Source of the DNA: Platycnemis pennipes | Taxonomy: Eukaryota; Arthropoda; Insecta; Odonata; Platycnemididae | NCBI GenBank assembly: GCA_933228895.1 | Contig: OW121847.1 | Location: 83,059,656 to 83,123,655 of the forward strand | Direction of reading: 5' to 3' | Length of the DNA: 64,000 nucleotides | Shown here: positions 11,496-23,823 of the stretch, piece by piece | Layout: every line of letters starts with the position of its first letter | Numbering within the stretch: the first letter of the stretch is position 1 | Notes under the pieces: generated by a model | What the model was told of the DNA's origin: nothing | Seen by the model: only the letters and a program-made list of their open reading frames with translations | The model's database searches: none | Position numbers and translations under genes: made by a program

Positions 11496-14400
11496 TCATA
11501 CTGGTTCCCCTGAATTGTTCAATAGATGTTGCTCATGTTCATCAAGCTTTGTTGGTCCAGGTCCTAACTTTGTATGTATGATGTACTTAAGCAGGTCTGT
11601 TGGATATGGTTTCACATTCAGCGATGAACAAATTTGCTGCAAAGATAGGTATATTGATTAACTTTTGTAGTTTTGAGAAGGGGGGGTAAAAGGTAAAGGA
11701 AGACTCACTTGTGGCAGGGGTGTTGAGTGGATTGGCAGTCCTCTAAAATAAGTCTGCCCATGTGAGAATGGGAAGGCATAGTTAACTAAAGAAATTAATT
11801 CATTCACATCATTTTCCAGCAAAAATAAGCATGCATTTGGCCCAGCATCAAATGTGTAAGCAGCCTGAAATTAAAAATATACATATTAAGATAAATAGGC
11901 CAAAACACAAAAAGCAGTGAGTAAATGAACAGAACTGTACCTTGAGTTTCCCATGATAGGCATTGTATGAGTGAACCAGCTCCACTATGCTGTGTGACAC
12001 ATCATTCATATAAACAGCTGGAGGGTAAGTATCAAGGCAAACTGCATGGAATTGGTTGCTGTCTTTCATAGTAATCTCAGCAAAGTTTTCAAAGTCCTTC
12101 TCAGCTATAGCCTACCGAAGAAAATGTCAAAACCATGCATCAAGGCCATTTCAGAAACTTGGTCAACTTTCATTTTACAGCTCAAAAGAGTTACAACAGC
12201 TATCAGAATAAAGTTTGATATGGACCATTCCCAATAAACTTCCTGGACCTTCTTTTCGAAGAGCTGAATCACTTACACTGTTTCTAATTGAAATAAATTC
12301 ATTTACCAAGTCAAAAAACAATTATGGGAGATCTTGTCTAACTGTATTTAAACTGTAAACTCCCAAGTGACCTTTCGATAAGAGTAAGCTAATGATAAAA
12401 GACTCTCCACCCTTATTCTGTTCCCTGAAATATTCCTATCTCTGCCTATCTAAAATAACCTAAGCTGTCTGTCACTCTTCTGAATAACTACTACTCCGAT
12501 AATTAATTATGCAAACCACTCCTTCCCTAGCATGAGGCAATGAGCATAGATTATTGTTTGGTACATTACCACAATCAATGCGGTGAAATTTTACCTGGTG
12601 ATGGGAAACTATTTTTGCCTAAGATGTTTTGGACTCTTAAGAGGCCATCTGCAGTGAAAGTATTAATGGAAACAAAGACTTAAATAATGATTTTGACTTC
12701 ACCTTATTCAAAGAAGCCGTTTTTTCATGCTCCAACAACTAGGGTTATATTGTACCATCTAATCTAAGGTCTTAGTTCTATGGTAAATACAACATCAATG
12801 GCTCTTTGGGTGGCCAGTCCAACACATTACCGACCTTGCTACAATAACTGGCCCTTATTCACAATGCATGGAAGTTCGGAGATATGAAATACACAAGACA
12901 CCCAAAAAAGGAGCTAACCATAGGGTCAGAAACAACTTGAAGAGAATCATTGTTTGCTCCATCACCGTTAATTTGTTTCATTATGACAGAACCAATTAAT
13001 TTGTTAAGAGGTTGGTTTAATCGGTTAAAAGTATTTAGAGTCCTCCTGAAGCCCATTCACTTTCTCAGCATGAAAATCAAAGGTGGAAAGATCCCAGGCA
13101 CTTTAGGAGCTCGAATATTTTCAAAAATGAGGGTCATTAATGAGGCTTGAGTGTGAGGCAACTCAAGAAAGAAAAGAATGGATCTGAAAGATGATAATGC
13201 ACAAGTAAATCAGAGCTGTATAAATTGGAGTCGCACAATATTATAAGCTACAGGTGTAGACTTTGAATACTTATTAACAGGCCAAGGTAATTGAAATGGC
13301 AAAATAAAAACTATATTCAAAAATGACAACAGTGATGAAAATGGCCTAACAGATATCTTGATAAGGTGAATTAAACATTAAAACAGATAAGCCTCAAAGT
13401 CAGGAAGTCTCGTCACCTATATAGAATGCACCGGACAACTATGAGAATCATCATCTGAATTTCAACATTCATATCTTAATCATCTAATGGACTTCATGAT
13501 CAATTTAAAAAGTTTGAGACAAGATAAACTATAAATGATCATCCTGGATTAATTTTATGCAAACAAACAGAGAATTAAATACTTGCAATCAGATTCTCTA
13601 ATTAACTTCATATTCTCACCTTTTTCATAGCCTCAATCCTGCGTGGAACACTTATTTGCACCCTATAATTAAGCAGTTCACTTGTTTCCTTACTTCTTTT
13701 CATTCCAATAGCACTACTTGTCTTCTTTTTCACATCATTAACCTGAAAACGCAGATTATGAGCAATAAATACAATGAAAAGTTCACTACTGAAAATGATT
13801 CATAATCGATCCGACAAAGCATTAAACCTTAGGGTTGGCCACATTAACAACAAAGTTCACTGGTGAAAATGATTTATAATCGATTTGACAAAGCCTTACA
13901 TTGTAAGGTTGGGCACATACAACCAAAATTCTTATCCGTAAAATCTTGGTCACCTAGTATCTGAATAAGTAGCCTAACAAAACTAATGCCAAGCCACACA
14001 TGTTATTGCTTTTAATGTAAGATATAGTATTTTCCCAGCGAATACTATGAAGAAATGTTTCTTGGGCTTGGCACCAGTTAATAGGCTCCATTACTGCCAA
14101 CGTTTCAAAGAGCAACTCGCTCTTCATCTTCAGGGCTTCTGAGTGCCGGGTTTTATTATTGCAGTTATATATATATATCTTTCGCCCGGGTCAGATGTCT
14201 CCTGATCGGTCGAGACGTCGGTTTAAATTTAACGGGCCCGATTGTTGGCCTCCTTGAATATTCGCCGCCGGGCCACCCTTCCTTATCTCTCGGATGCAAT
14301 TTATTACTTTAAGGGCGGCCCAGCGACGAATATTCAAGGAGGTCAAAAATTGGGCCCATTAAATTTAAACCGACATCTCGACCAATCAGGAGACACCTGA

Positions 14401-17400
14401 CCCAGGCAAAAGATGTATATATAACCGCAATAATAAAGTCCGGCACTCAGAAGCCCTGAAGATGAAGAGCGAGTTGCTCTTTGAAACGTTGGCAGTAATG
14501 GAGCCTATTAACCGGTGCCAAGCCCAAGAAACATTTCTTCATAGTATTCGCCGGGGAAAATACTAGATCTTATATTAAAAGCAATAACATGTGTGGCCTC
14601 AGGTCATTGTCACAGACGTTCATTCTTTCAAACTAAAAACAGAATAAACAAGAAAATAAAAGAATTTTCAAGATATGATGGATTTAAAATAGATTCATTT
14701 CAACTTACAACCAAAATTACTATTCTAAGCTCAGGCCAATGTGATTCATTCACAAGCTGCTCAGCAAATGAACCTCTAGTTTCTTCGGTATCACCTTCCA
14801 TTCCACGATGCCACTGGACAAAACCACCATAAATACTTCGGCATGCACTTCCAGATCCTTGGCGTGCCACACTAGATAAGTCACCTTTCACTCCAAACAA
14901 TTGAGCCAATGCATACACTGAAGGATAATAATTGAAAAGGTGATGATGAGGAGGAGAAATAGTCAGAAATTAAAACCACAATGAAATGACAATAATCCAA
15001 CCATACTTTGTCATTTAATATGACCCAGTTAGCAGCTAATAATTCAGACAATAGGAAATGAGAATGGGTACCTACTATGAACCTATAAATCTGAACTTCA
15101 ATTTTTTTAAGGATTACTGTAAAGGCTTAACCTTCACCTAAATGTAAAGAAATTATGATCAACCCAAAAGTTGGACTGCTCAGTGAGGATAGAGCTCACC
15201 AGCTAGGTACTGACTAAACCCAACATTGTATGAAATTCACACACCACGTTAGGGAGGTCAGTTCCTTTCCTTGAGCCACCTGTAGTTTCCCAGAAAGATC
15301 AAATTTCTCGAAAATAACTCCAATTGGGTTTCTCTGGAATGCACCCAAAGGCCCTGTGATCTGAACCCAGCACCTCTGGTTAGCAGCCCAATGTTCTCCT
15401 AGATGCCTATGTAATTTAAATTAACCATGATACCTTCACATCCAGATTACATGGGGCAGGCCCTTAAATGACATGATTACGAACTATATCATAGCCTGGT
15501 ATATACATTCATTGCATTCACAACACTTTAATTATTGGAGGAATCGAGGCCCAAATAAAACCAAGCCTTATAGAATGAATTAGTATCAAAACTATTTCAC
15601 AATATGTGACTATGATCAACAGAAATTCCAACAAGGGTGACATAAGGTGTTTAAAACATCAATGCCAAATTGTTATGAACTTATCTCAAGTTCAAACCTG
15701 GTGAAGATTAATTTAGGACCTATGAGGCTTTTCACTATACACTGACATTTTGAGCAACAATTTGGAAAAATGCTGCAATAACAAAGAAATATTCTCATTT
15801 GAATTGTATCATTTTTATTATCTTTTCACTAGTTTTTTCAGTTCTTATTGAAGCATTTTGAATTTCTGGCATTGAATAGGAATAAGTCCAGGACCTAAGT
15901 AACATGACTCTCCCTAATATGTACCATTTTCTGTTCTATTTCTCTTGACTAAATATGGACTCAAATGGCAACACTAAATTTGTTGCTTTCCTTAAGAAAT
16001 GATATTCCTAATGCAATGCTCATTTAATGTATGTCAATAAAACCAATGGAGGAAAGAAAGGATACTACCCCCGTGACATCAATATTAAATAACAAGTAAC
16101 TCACCAAGGCATGCATAACCAGCTGCGGAGGATGCCAGCCCTGCAGCAGTTGGAAAATTGTTTTCAGAGCAAATGTGAACGTGCCAATCCAACATTTTAT
16201 TTTTCTCCTCTGAAGCATTATCCTTGGCTCGTTTTTTTACTGCAATGCAAAATATTAGGGTTAGGTGGAAATCGATTTTTTCTCCAAAGCATCGATAGGT
16301 AATTAAGAAAAAACTCACTTTCCCTAACGCAGTTAATTAATCTTGCATTTGTTGAGAATGCTTCTTCCCTGAAAGTAAAACAGTAATTCATCCATAACAT
16401 GAAATATTAAATTTATCATGTTAGGAAATATTCATGGCAGAAGTCTCAAGACTTGATCAAGAAACAAATGAAAATGTAAGGCAGTTTATAGGAATGCATA
16501 CTATGCAACAATTTCATCATGCAAAAGCATTTTCAATTATTATTGGCATTATTCTCATTGGTAATATGATGGAAAGGCTCAAGAAACAACTTGTTCCAGG
16601 GCCCCAAAACTACTTCCTTCAAAGGGTTAAATTCTTAAATTCAACTGCTTCTAAATTCTCGCCAATCCAATCACCACCATTGATAGAAATGCATAATAGT
16701 AAGGATAGATAACTGCACAGGTACCAATTGTAATGTACAGAAAACTGTAATCACCACCATCAAAGATTCAAAAAGTTGAAAATCAGACTGAATCAAAGAT
16801 TTTCTAGTATGTGATAAAAAAAAGGTTGTTGATACTGCTGTGTGATTACAAGGTTTATTACAGGGTCATTTATGTTTCTACACATATGATTTTTTTAATA
16901 GATTGATTTGATTAATTTTCTATTTTTTTTTCATTTAAGGCATAAGGTATGCTGTGCTCCTCTTTCACTTCAGTATGTCCATCTATAAATATGATATATA
17001 TGTACATCATTACTCTCACTCAGGGTTGCCAAACGTCCCGGATTTTACGGTACAGTCCCATATTTGTGTTAAATGTCCCTCGTAGGGAAAGAAAATGTTA
17101 TTTTCAGTAGATGTAATACTGGTAAAGGTATTTATTATTTATTAATAAACTGCCCTGTGATGTCGAAATGACATCCATAAAATCATTCTTAAAGGAAGTT
17201 CACTAGTTGTTGATTATGTAACACAATGATTTCCTCGACAGCACACCTGTCCCTTATTTTGTTTTCAGGAATCTGGTAACCCTGCTCTCACATACCTATG
17301 CCTTAATAACAACTTTCATTACCCAATGTTGAGGACCAAATTTTAGCATTAAATAGATTGTATATTTTAACTGACAAAATCACACTTACTTCCCATTTAA

Positions 17401-20400
17401 CCAAATCTTATCTTCAGTAAAATTTGCGCTTGCCATTACTGTAGTTGTGGCCCGCATCTGGAATTCATCAACATGAGGTATTCAATGATTAGTTTTACAT
17501 CATGAGGTCATTCTTTCATCTTTCCTTAAAGTAATGATTGAGTACAAAAAGAGAATTAAAGGAGTTGTTTTGTCATGTAATCACTGTATTTCAACTTTCC
17601 AGCAAACTGCAAAGACGTAGGTATTCTATTGGCATAAAGAAAACTTCAGCCAGCAAGTGGCCTACATCACAAGTGATAACTCATACCCAATTTTCAAAGG
17701 CTGAAAATAAACCCAAATGAATTACTAGAGATGAACAACTCTAATGTTTATCTTCCACACAGTATAATGGAACTATATATTATAAAATATAATAAATATT
17801 CCACAATTATTTTCCTAAACCTATTTCATATTAGGCATAGGCAGAACTTCGTAATTATTTTACATTAATTACGTTCTGTAATGGTTAACCTTGATTTGCA
17901 TCAGGTGTTGAATCATATTTCCGATTCAAATATAAGTCATATTCAACCATAAATATCAATGATGTACCTAAAAATAAAGGAATCTAAAGATGCCAACAAC
18001 AATTTTCCAAATTCCTTTACAGTCGGGTAGATATTTAGTTGAATGAAAGCTCTCCCTTAATTATCCAATTTTTACCCTCCAATTTACCAACGGCTGCCGA
18101 CACTTGGTGAGTACCATTGATGTAATAGGCATAGTGGAATAAACAGTTTGCAAAGCCAACCTCTTTGAAGTGCCATCATTCCTAATCATATTTTTCCCTT
18201 CAAAATAAGATTACCTTACATATAACGTACTTCAATCTACCAGGACTAAATGTGCATCATTCAATTTAATCATCATTTAACCATCCATTTAAGCACTTAA
18301 GCACTTTAAGGTACTTGTTGGCCCTTAGGTCAAATTATTGTTATTTTTAAGTTAGCTTGGAAAATGAGAAACTAAAGCACTAAAACATGTAAAGAAAAAA
18401 TGCCTTTGTACAATTCCACAAAATGATTTATTTTTCCGATCGATTTCGACATCTGAGCATCATTGTCAAGGTACATGCATCTGTCACAGTTCAGGGTCTT
18501 TATATACACCAGGAGAGGAGTTGGGGGTGAGTGTGGAAGCTTACGCGGGTGGAGGGTGGGAGTTGGTATTGGGATTGGGCCGTTTGCAGGAGGGAAGGGA
18601 GGGGGGGTTGGGATAGTTGACTGGTGGTGGTGAATGTGGAGTCCGGGTGTTGTGGTCTTTTAGGTTAGGTTTAAGCAAGGTTAAACACTTTGAAAGCAGC
18701 TGGGAACATTTGAATTCCGTTACGTCATTTAACATACGAACATTTGGTAGCATTTTGTGTCTCATAATTTCTACTTTTTCAAGAGTATCTAGTTTCCAAC
18801 TTTTGTCATGTACATGCAACACTTCTAGGTTAAAATCACTGTTATGACCCATTTCTATCAGGTGTTTAGTAAAGAAGGATTTACAATCATTATATTTTAA
18901 ACATCGTTTGTGTTCGTTGATTCTTGTTTTGAATTTTCTTCCAGTCTGTCCCACATATACACCGTCACAATCATTGCATTTGAGCAGGTACACACCACTT
19001 TTGTCTTGGATGTCGGCTCGATCTTTAGAGTTAAAAAGCACTTTCCCAATGGTGAGTGGGGAGTAAAAACTCACATTGTATTTGTCTTTTGGGATGTGTT
19101 TCAATAGTGAGTATGAAATGTGTCCGTGGAACGGTAACTTACGCCACTTTTTTTGTTTTTCTCTCTGGATAACCTGAAGGCTTGTCAAAGACTTGGTTGT
19201 ATTGCCATTCACTTTTTTGCGGAGAAGTTTCTGTATTAAATGCTCACTGTATCCATTGTTTGTTGCTATAGTCATTATTGTGTTTAATTCTTCGTTATAA
19301 TTAGCCTCACTCATGGTATGAATGTAATACCTACCACGGTATCACCACCATCCTGTGTGCCTTGTATCGAAGGTAAACAAACCAGGAAAAGTTTTCCTAG
19401 AGGTAAAATGAAAGGCTCTAAACAATTGTTAGAGCTTATTCATACTGATTTGTGTGGGCCTATGTCCATAAATAGTTGGAGTGGAAGTCGCTATGTGTTA
19501 TTATTTACAGATGATTTTTCACGTAAAAGCTTGGTGTATTTTTTGAATAACAAAGGTGAATTTGTAACCCGTTTCCTTGAATTTAAGGCCATGGTGAAAA
19601 AACAAACAGGTTTGCAGATTAAGAAAGTATGATCTGATAATGGAAAGGAGATTTGTTGTTCTATATTTCTTTCTGTTTGTAAACTGTTTCTGGCATTATT
19701 CATGAAACCACTGTAGATTATACTCCTGAGCAGAATGGTATGTCTGAACGGCTCAATAGAACTATAATTGAGAAGGCTACGTCCATGTTATCTGACTCAG
19801 GATCGCCTAAGATTTTTTGGGCAGAAGCTGTCAATACAGCAGTATATCTTAAAAATAGACTACCTACTACACCAGTACCTGATACTCTTCCAGAGAAGAT
19901 CTGGAGTGGACACGAAGTGGATTTAAGTGGTTTGAGGACATTTGGATGTTTAGCTTAAGCTCATGTTCCTGAGCAACTTAGACATAAGATAGATCGTAAA
20001 TCCAGACCCATGTTTTTTGTTGGGTATGCAGAGCATACCAAGGGATATAGACTGGCCGATTTTCAGAACCCGGGTAAGGTTAAAGCCTTCAGGGATGTTA
20101 CTTTTATAGAGAATGTTATGCCAGCCAAGATTCCCAAAGTTTGTGACAAAGATGACCAAGGTGTATTTAATGTACATTATGTGACACCGGTAGCTATAGA
20201 TATGGCTATTATTGAAGCCTATAATGTTAAAAATGCAGAAGTTGAAGATGTTTTGAGTGATGCAATTTCACAAAGTGATACTGTTGATGTTCAGGATGTT
20301 GGTTTAATAAAATCTAATGATTCATTCCAGCCTAATTTATCTGAAGGGAAACCTGCAGAATTGGATTGCATTCCTAATGAGGAAAATGAGTCTGATCTAC

Positions 20401-23400
20401 CTCAGGATGTAGTATTTGAGGGAGAGAGGCAACCTCATCTACCTCAGGATGAAGTATTTGAGGGAGAGAGGCATTCCGTTAGAGAAAGGAGACTGCTAGC
20501 ATATCTCAAAGACTATGAAGTAGCTATGCTAGCTTATGTAGATACTACTGGAGTTGAACCCATCAGCTATTCTGAAGCACTCAGTAGCCCTGACAGTAAG
20601 TCTTGGATTGAAGCCATTAACAGTGAAATCTAGTCACTCATTGAAAATGATACTTGGGAAATTTCTACTTTGCCTAGTGATAAGAACGCAATTTCATGTA
20701 AGTGGGTATTTAAACGTAAAATTTGTTGTGGTGGTGCACCCAAGTACAAGGCCAGACTTGTAGCAAGGAGTTTTAGTCAAACTCAGGGAGTGGATTATTG
20801 GGAAACTTATGCACCAGTAACTAGAAAGGCTAATTTGAGACTACTGTTTGCTCTGGCTGCAGAGCATAACTTAGAAGTATTTCACTTAGATGTTTGTACT
20901 GCATTTCTTAATGGGGAGTTGAAGGATGAGATTTATATGTTACCCCCAGATGGCTATAATTTTAACTGTAAAGGTAAAGTTTTGCGCTTAAAGAAGGCTA
21001 TTTATGGCCTCAAGCAGGCAGCAAGGATTTGGAACTTAAAGATTAGTGATCACACTGTGCAGATGGGATTTTCCCAGTCAAGGAATGACCCCTGCATATT
21101 TTTTAAGAAATCAAATTCAGCAGTCGTATATATTGCACTTTATGTTGATGACTTTCTTATTTTTACTAATAACATTAATGAGAAAGAATTCATTAAAGGC
21201 AAACTAGAAGTTGAATTCAAATTAATGATTCTTGGTCTGGTCAAGGAGGTTTTAAGAGCGAGGAAAGAAAGAGGAAAGATTTTTCTTGATCAAATTTCCT
21301 ACATAGATACTGTGATAACTCGCTTTGGTAAATGCCAATAGTAAAGATGTAAGTACTCCGATGGAGGAAGGCTAAAAATTACTAGGACATGAGAGTAATT
21401 CTTGTTATATGCCAAATCAGAAGCTAATCAGTAGCCTAATGTATTTGGTCATGTCCACCTGTCCAGATATAATGTTTTCATGTAGCTATTTAAGCCAGTT
21501 CAATAAGTGTGCGGGCTTATAACACTGGCATTATGTACTCAGAGTACTTAGGTATCTCAAGAAAACCAAAAATCTATCATGTGTTATTCTAAGTCAGGTA
21601 AATATATTGAGGGTTTTTGTGACTCTGATTATGGTAATTTTCTAGCAGACAAGAGAAAATCTTTTTCTGGGTTTAATTTTACCTTAGTAAATTGTGCTTT
21701 CTCATGGTCTAGTAAAAAAACAGAGTTCTGTTGCAGCCTCCTCAACAGAGGTGGAATACGTAGGAATGTTCGATGCATGCAAGGAAGCTCCTTATTTGAG
21801 ACGTTTGTTTTACGAGAGAACTGCATTAACATTATATAAATCAATGTAGATAATCAGAGTGCAATCTACCTTGCTGAAAACCCTGATGAATTTCATGAGA
21901 TACAAAGCTTACAGGCATTAAATTTTATGTTTGTGTGGATAGGAAGGAAAAGAAACTTCTTCAGTTTAAGTATCTCGCTACGTCAGATATGACTGAGTAT
22001 ATTTTTACTAAGGTTCTTGGTAAGAGCAAACATTATCAATTAACCACACGACTTGATATGTCTAATTTTATAATTGATGAGTGAGTGATAATACTTATGA
22101 TGTTTTATACTTCTTGTTCTATAGATTAAGGGAGAGTGTTGAATTTGTAATCTACGCCACTAAAAGTTGTATTTTATAAAACAGCTGTTGTTTTGTTCAT
22201 CATTGAAAAAGTAACACTATGTGACTACGGTTACCGTCTTGTTTAAGATCAACAATGTACGAGGTCCATTAAAAAGGAATGTAATATATGTGTTTACTTA
22301 ACTACGTTTTTTTTACTTCACAATCTGCCCAATTAGAAGAAGAAAAACCTTGAAATTCTTCACAGTTTCCTTGCCATAAATGTTGAAAACTGATGGTGAC
22401 ACTGATACCAAATCAGTGAGCCAGAAAAAGAAAAGTCACATGAACATTAAAAAGAAGTTATTGATAGGTAACACTTCCTCTATGCTAGAGAAAGGGGCCA
22501 AGGTGTTAACAATAACCTCTGAACAGGCCACTAGGGTACTAAACCTGGCTAGACTTGCTTTTGAATAGGAGCCATGGATACCTATTGGCTTCTTCGCTGA
22601 TTTGGAAATTTCATAACAGAGGAACATAACTCACTGCGCCAAAAACGAATGTATTTACTTATGCCTATCTATAAAAGAAAACATAAAACTTGCACCAATG
22701 CCATATCAATATAATTTCCCTCCTCTACTTGAATTCACTAAAAGTCAAAGAAAAACAATTATTTGCTAGCTCGCACAAAATTTCGCAATTAAAGCCATTC
22801 AATTTCAAGGCATTAGGCACTACTCTGATGTAGTCTCAAGAAGGAGAAATATTTTTTTTCTTCGTGTTTTGATCTTCGTTGAGCTGGTTAGGTATTTGGT
22901 GCCGGTGCATCCATTTCGTGAGGATTGTTATCAAAGATGTATTCTGATATTGTATCACAAAAGGTGTTAACGAAGAAGTAACAGAAAAATCTGAATATCT
23001 CTTTCGGTAAATGATCTTCCCACATGGGAGAAATTGAGTCCCCGAAAACATCTATTATCGTTCCGCTACTACGACCTTGCTTGTATTTCCCTTACGCTTC
23101 TCCGTTTATAATAACTCTTGGGAACTGTTTTATTCATTTAATGTTTTCAATCTTGATATACATTTACATTCAATACTAATCAAATGGCATATTCAGTCCC
23201 TCATGACGATTTCTTCGTAAACTCGAACTGCCAAGTTGGCAAATTCAATTATTGATAGAATCTCATATCATGACTGAAAAACTCATAAACTACGAGTTAA
23301 AGTGATGTTTCGAATAATGGTCTCAATTACTCTACACGATTCTATCTGTTAACTTGGAAGAATAATGATTTAAATAAAATATTATCATGTTTTTTAGTAT

Positions 23401-23619
23401 TTTACCTGATCCATGCTAAGTGTCGCACTTATAGAATCATTCAGCGGCAGAATAAGATCCTCATTTCGTTTACCCCCTGAAACAGTTTTATAAGCAACAC
23501 AATCACAATAGGAATTATTGGGCTAATACAATACATGCAGTAAATGCAAATGAGGACTTACAGTACTTGATGACAGCAATATTTACTGGAGCAATACACG
23601 TCACGATATTCATGTTCAT
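11496..23619 (-). CDS. MVD: diphosphomevalonate decarboxylase (10 exons, complete)
   Basis: Exons in transcript order: 23619-23562, 23476-23406, 17457-17390, 16368-16319, 16239-16105, 14917-14709, 13742-13620, 12111-11941, 11864-11709, 11636-11496. All junctions are GT-AG and all phases join, giving 393 aa (human about 400). The enzyme uses ATP to convert mevalonate diphosphate to isopentenyl diphosphate, the last step of the cytosolic mevalonate pathway; in insects this feeds juvenile hormone, dolichol and prenyl groups. Diagnostic blocks: [17 protein letters not shown] at the N-terminus, the phosphate-binding loop [16 protein letters not shown] (about 112-127), GSGSACRS with the active-site Arg at 154, TMKDSNQFH, and YTFDAGPNA with the catalytic Asp at 301. 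I chose the first of two nearby ATGs (MNMNIV); starting at the second costs two residues. Intron 2 (5.9 kb) holds Penelope and copia remains, intron 3 a hAT MITE, intron 6 a long palindrome. Confidence 0.97.
13778..13925. repeat. 74-bp tandem duplication in MVD intron 6
   Basis: Two diverged copies begin with AAAGTTCAC at 13778 and 13852 and share GAAAATGATT.ATAATCGAT and GACAAAGC. It lies just outside exon 7. Confidence 0.7.
13993..14597. repeat. 605-bp palindrome (arms about 285 bp, spacer about 30 bp) in MVD intron 6
   Basis: The left arm (from GCCACACATG at 13993 to about 14280) is the inverted copy of the right arm (about 14313 to 14597), with scattered mismatches. Each arm carries a block with an internal AAGAGC/GCTCTT hairpin followed by GAAACG (14456-14487 and its mirror at about 14103-14135). 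Its look resembles the ends of Penelope-like elements. No ORF is present and no target duplication was found. The whole unit lies in an intron, so the pre-mRNA can fold into a long hairpin. Confidence 0.85.
15175..15410 (-). repeat. diverged tRNA-derived SINE (type 3) in MVD intron 5
   Basis: It shares GTATGAAATTCACA, GGTCAGTTCCTTTCC and GAGCCACCTG with the better copy at 7590-7815, in the same order. Its tRNA-like head is eroded. Confidence 0.6.
17021..17284. mobile_element. 264-bp hAT-type MITE in MVD intron 3
   Basis: The ends are CAGGGTTGCCAAACGTCC and, inverted, CAGGGTTACCAGATTCC. The flanks CTCTCACT (17013-17020) and CTCTCACA (17285-17292) form an 8-bp target-site duplication with one mismatch, as expected for hAT. 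There is no coding capacity. A related half copy lies at 31398-31465. Confidence 0.75.
18415..19314 (-). pseudogene. 5'-truncated Penelope-like element, GIY-YIG endonuclease end
   Basis: A 257-codon minus-strand frame (18541-19314) carries the GIY-YIG endonuclease domain: [19 protein letters not shown], then [11 protein letters not shown], then the HLIEMGH and LEKVEIMRH blocks typical of the C-terminus of Penelope retroelements. The tail is Pro/Ser-rich. The reverse transcriptase that should precede it is missing, apart from about 60 residues of linker. The stretch at 18420-18480 resembles other Penelope 3' ends. It sits 4 bp from the copia remnant that starts at 19318, inside MVD intron 2. 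Confidence 0.85.
19318..22135 (+). pseudogene. Ty1/copia retrotransposon, decayed integrase-RT-RNase H
   Basis: The plus-strand order is: end of the zinc region plus integrase core ([18 protein letters not shown]; 19318-19632), integrase C-terminal part ([20 protein letters not shown]; 19740-19958), linker (20010-20633), reverse transcriptase ([23 protein letters not shown]; 20670-21341) and RNase H ([18 protein letters not shown]; 21579-21839). Stops at about 19630, 19956, 20631 and 21339 plus frame changes make it inactive. Gag and the 5' LTR are absent, because the element begins at the edge of the Penelope fragment. It lies in MVD intron 2, antisense to MVD. Confidence 0.92.
22126..22322 (+). 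repeat. polypurine tract and probable 3' LTR of the copia element
   Basis: TTAAGGGAGAG is followed by TGTTGAATTT at 22136, the usual polypurine tract and TG start of a copia LTR. The right boundary (ending ...TTCACA) is a guess, because no second LTR is available for comparison. Confidence 0.5.
22330..23400. other. MVD intron 2 remainder
   Basis: No exon or mobile element was recognised between the copia LTR and exon 2. Confidence 0.5.
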
Positions 23620-23823
23620 AAATTTTTATTATACTGAATTGCAAATATTACAAACAAAGCCAAGTACACTTATTTAACAAATTGAACGCTACGTCTCAAC
23701 CTTTTCGAGAAATCTGAAGTGTACGCAAACAAAATTTAAACGATTTGAACATTGCGCTAGTGAAAATTCTTGTTTTTTAGACCGAAAACAGAAAGCGCAT
23801 CGATTCAAACAAGTTACTAAAAC
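23620..23823. promoter_or_regulatory. shared divergent promoter interval of MVD and METTL17
   Basis: The start codons of MVD (minus, 23619) and METTL17 (plus, 23824) are 204 bp apart, so both 5' UTRs and core promoters must fit here unless upstream untranslated exons exist. I see no TATA box in a sensible place. A CATCGAT motif at about 23798 recalls a DRE-like core. The call rests on gene geometry. Confidence 0.7.

Noticed and set aside
18617..19107. plus-strand frames of 65-76 codons
   Set aside because: Antisense shadows of the Penelope GIY-YIG frame.
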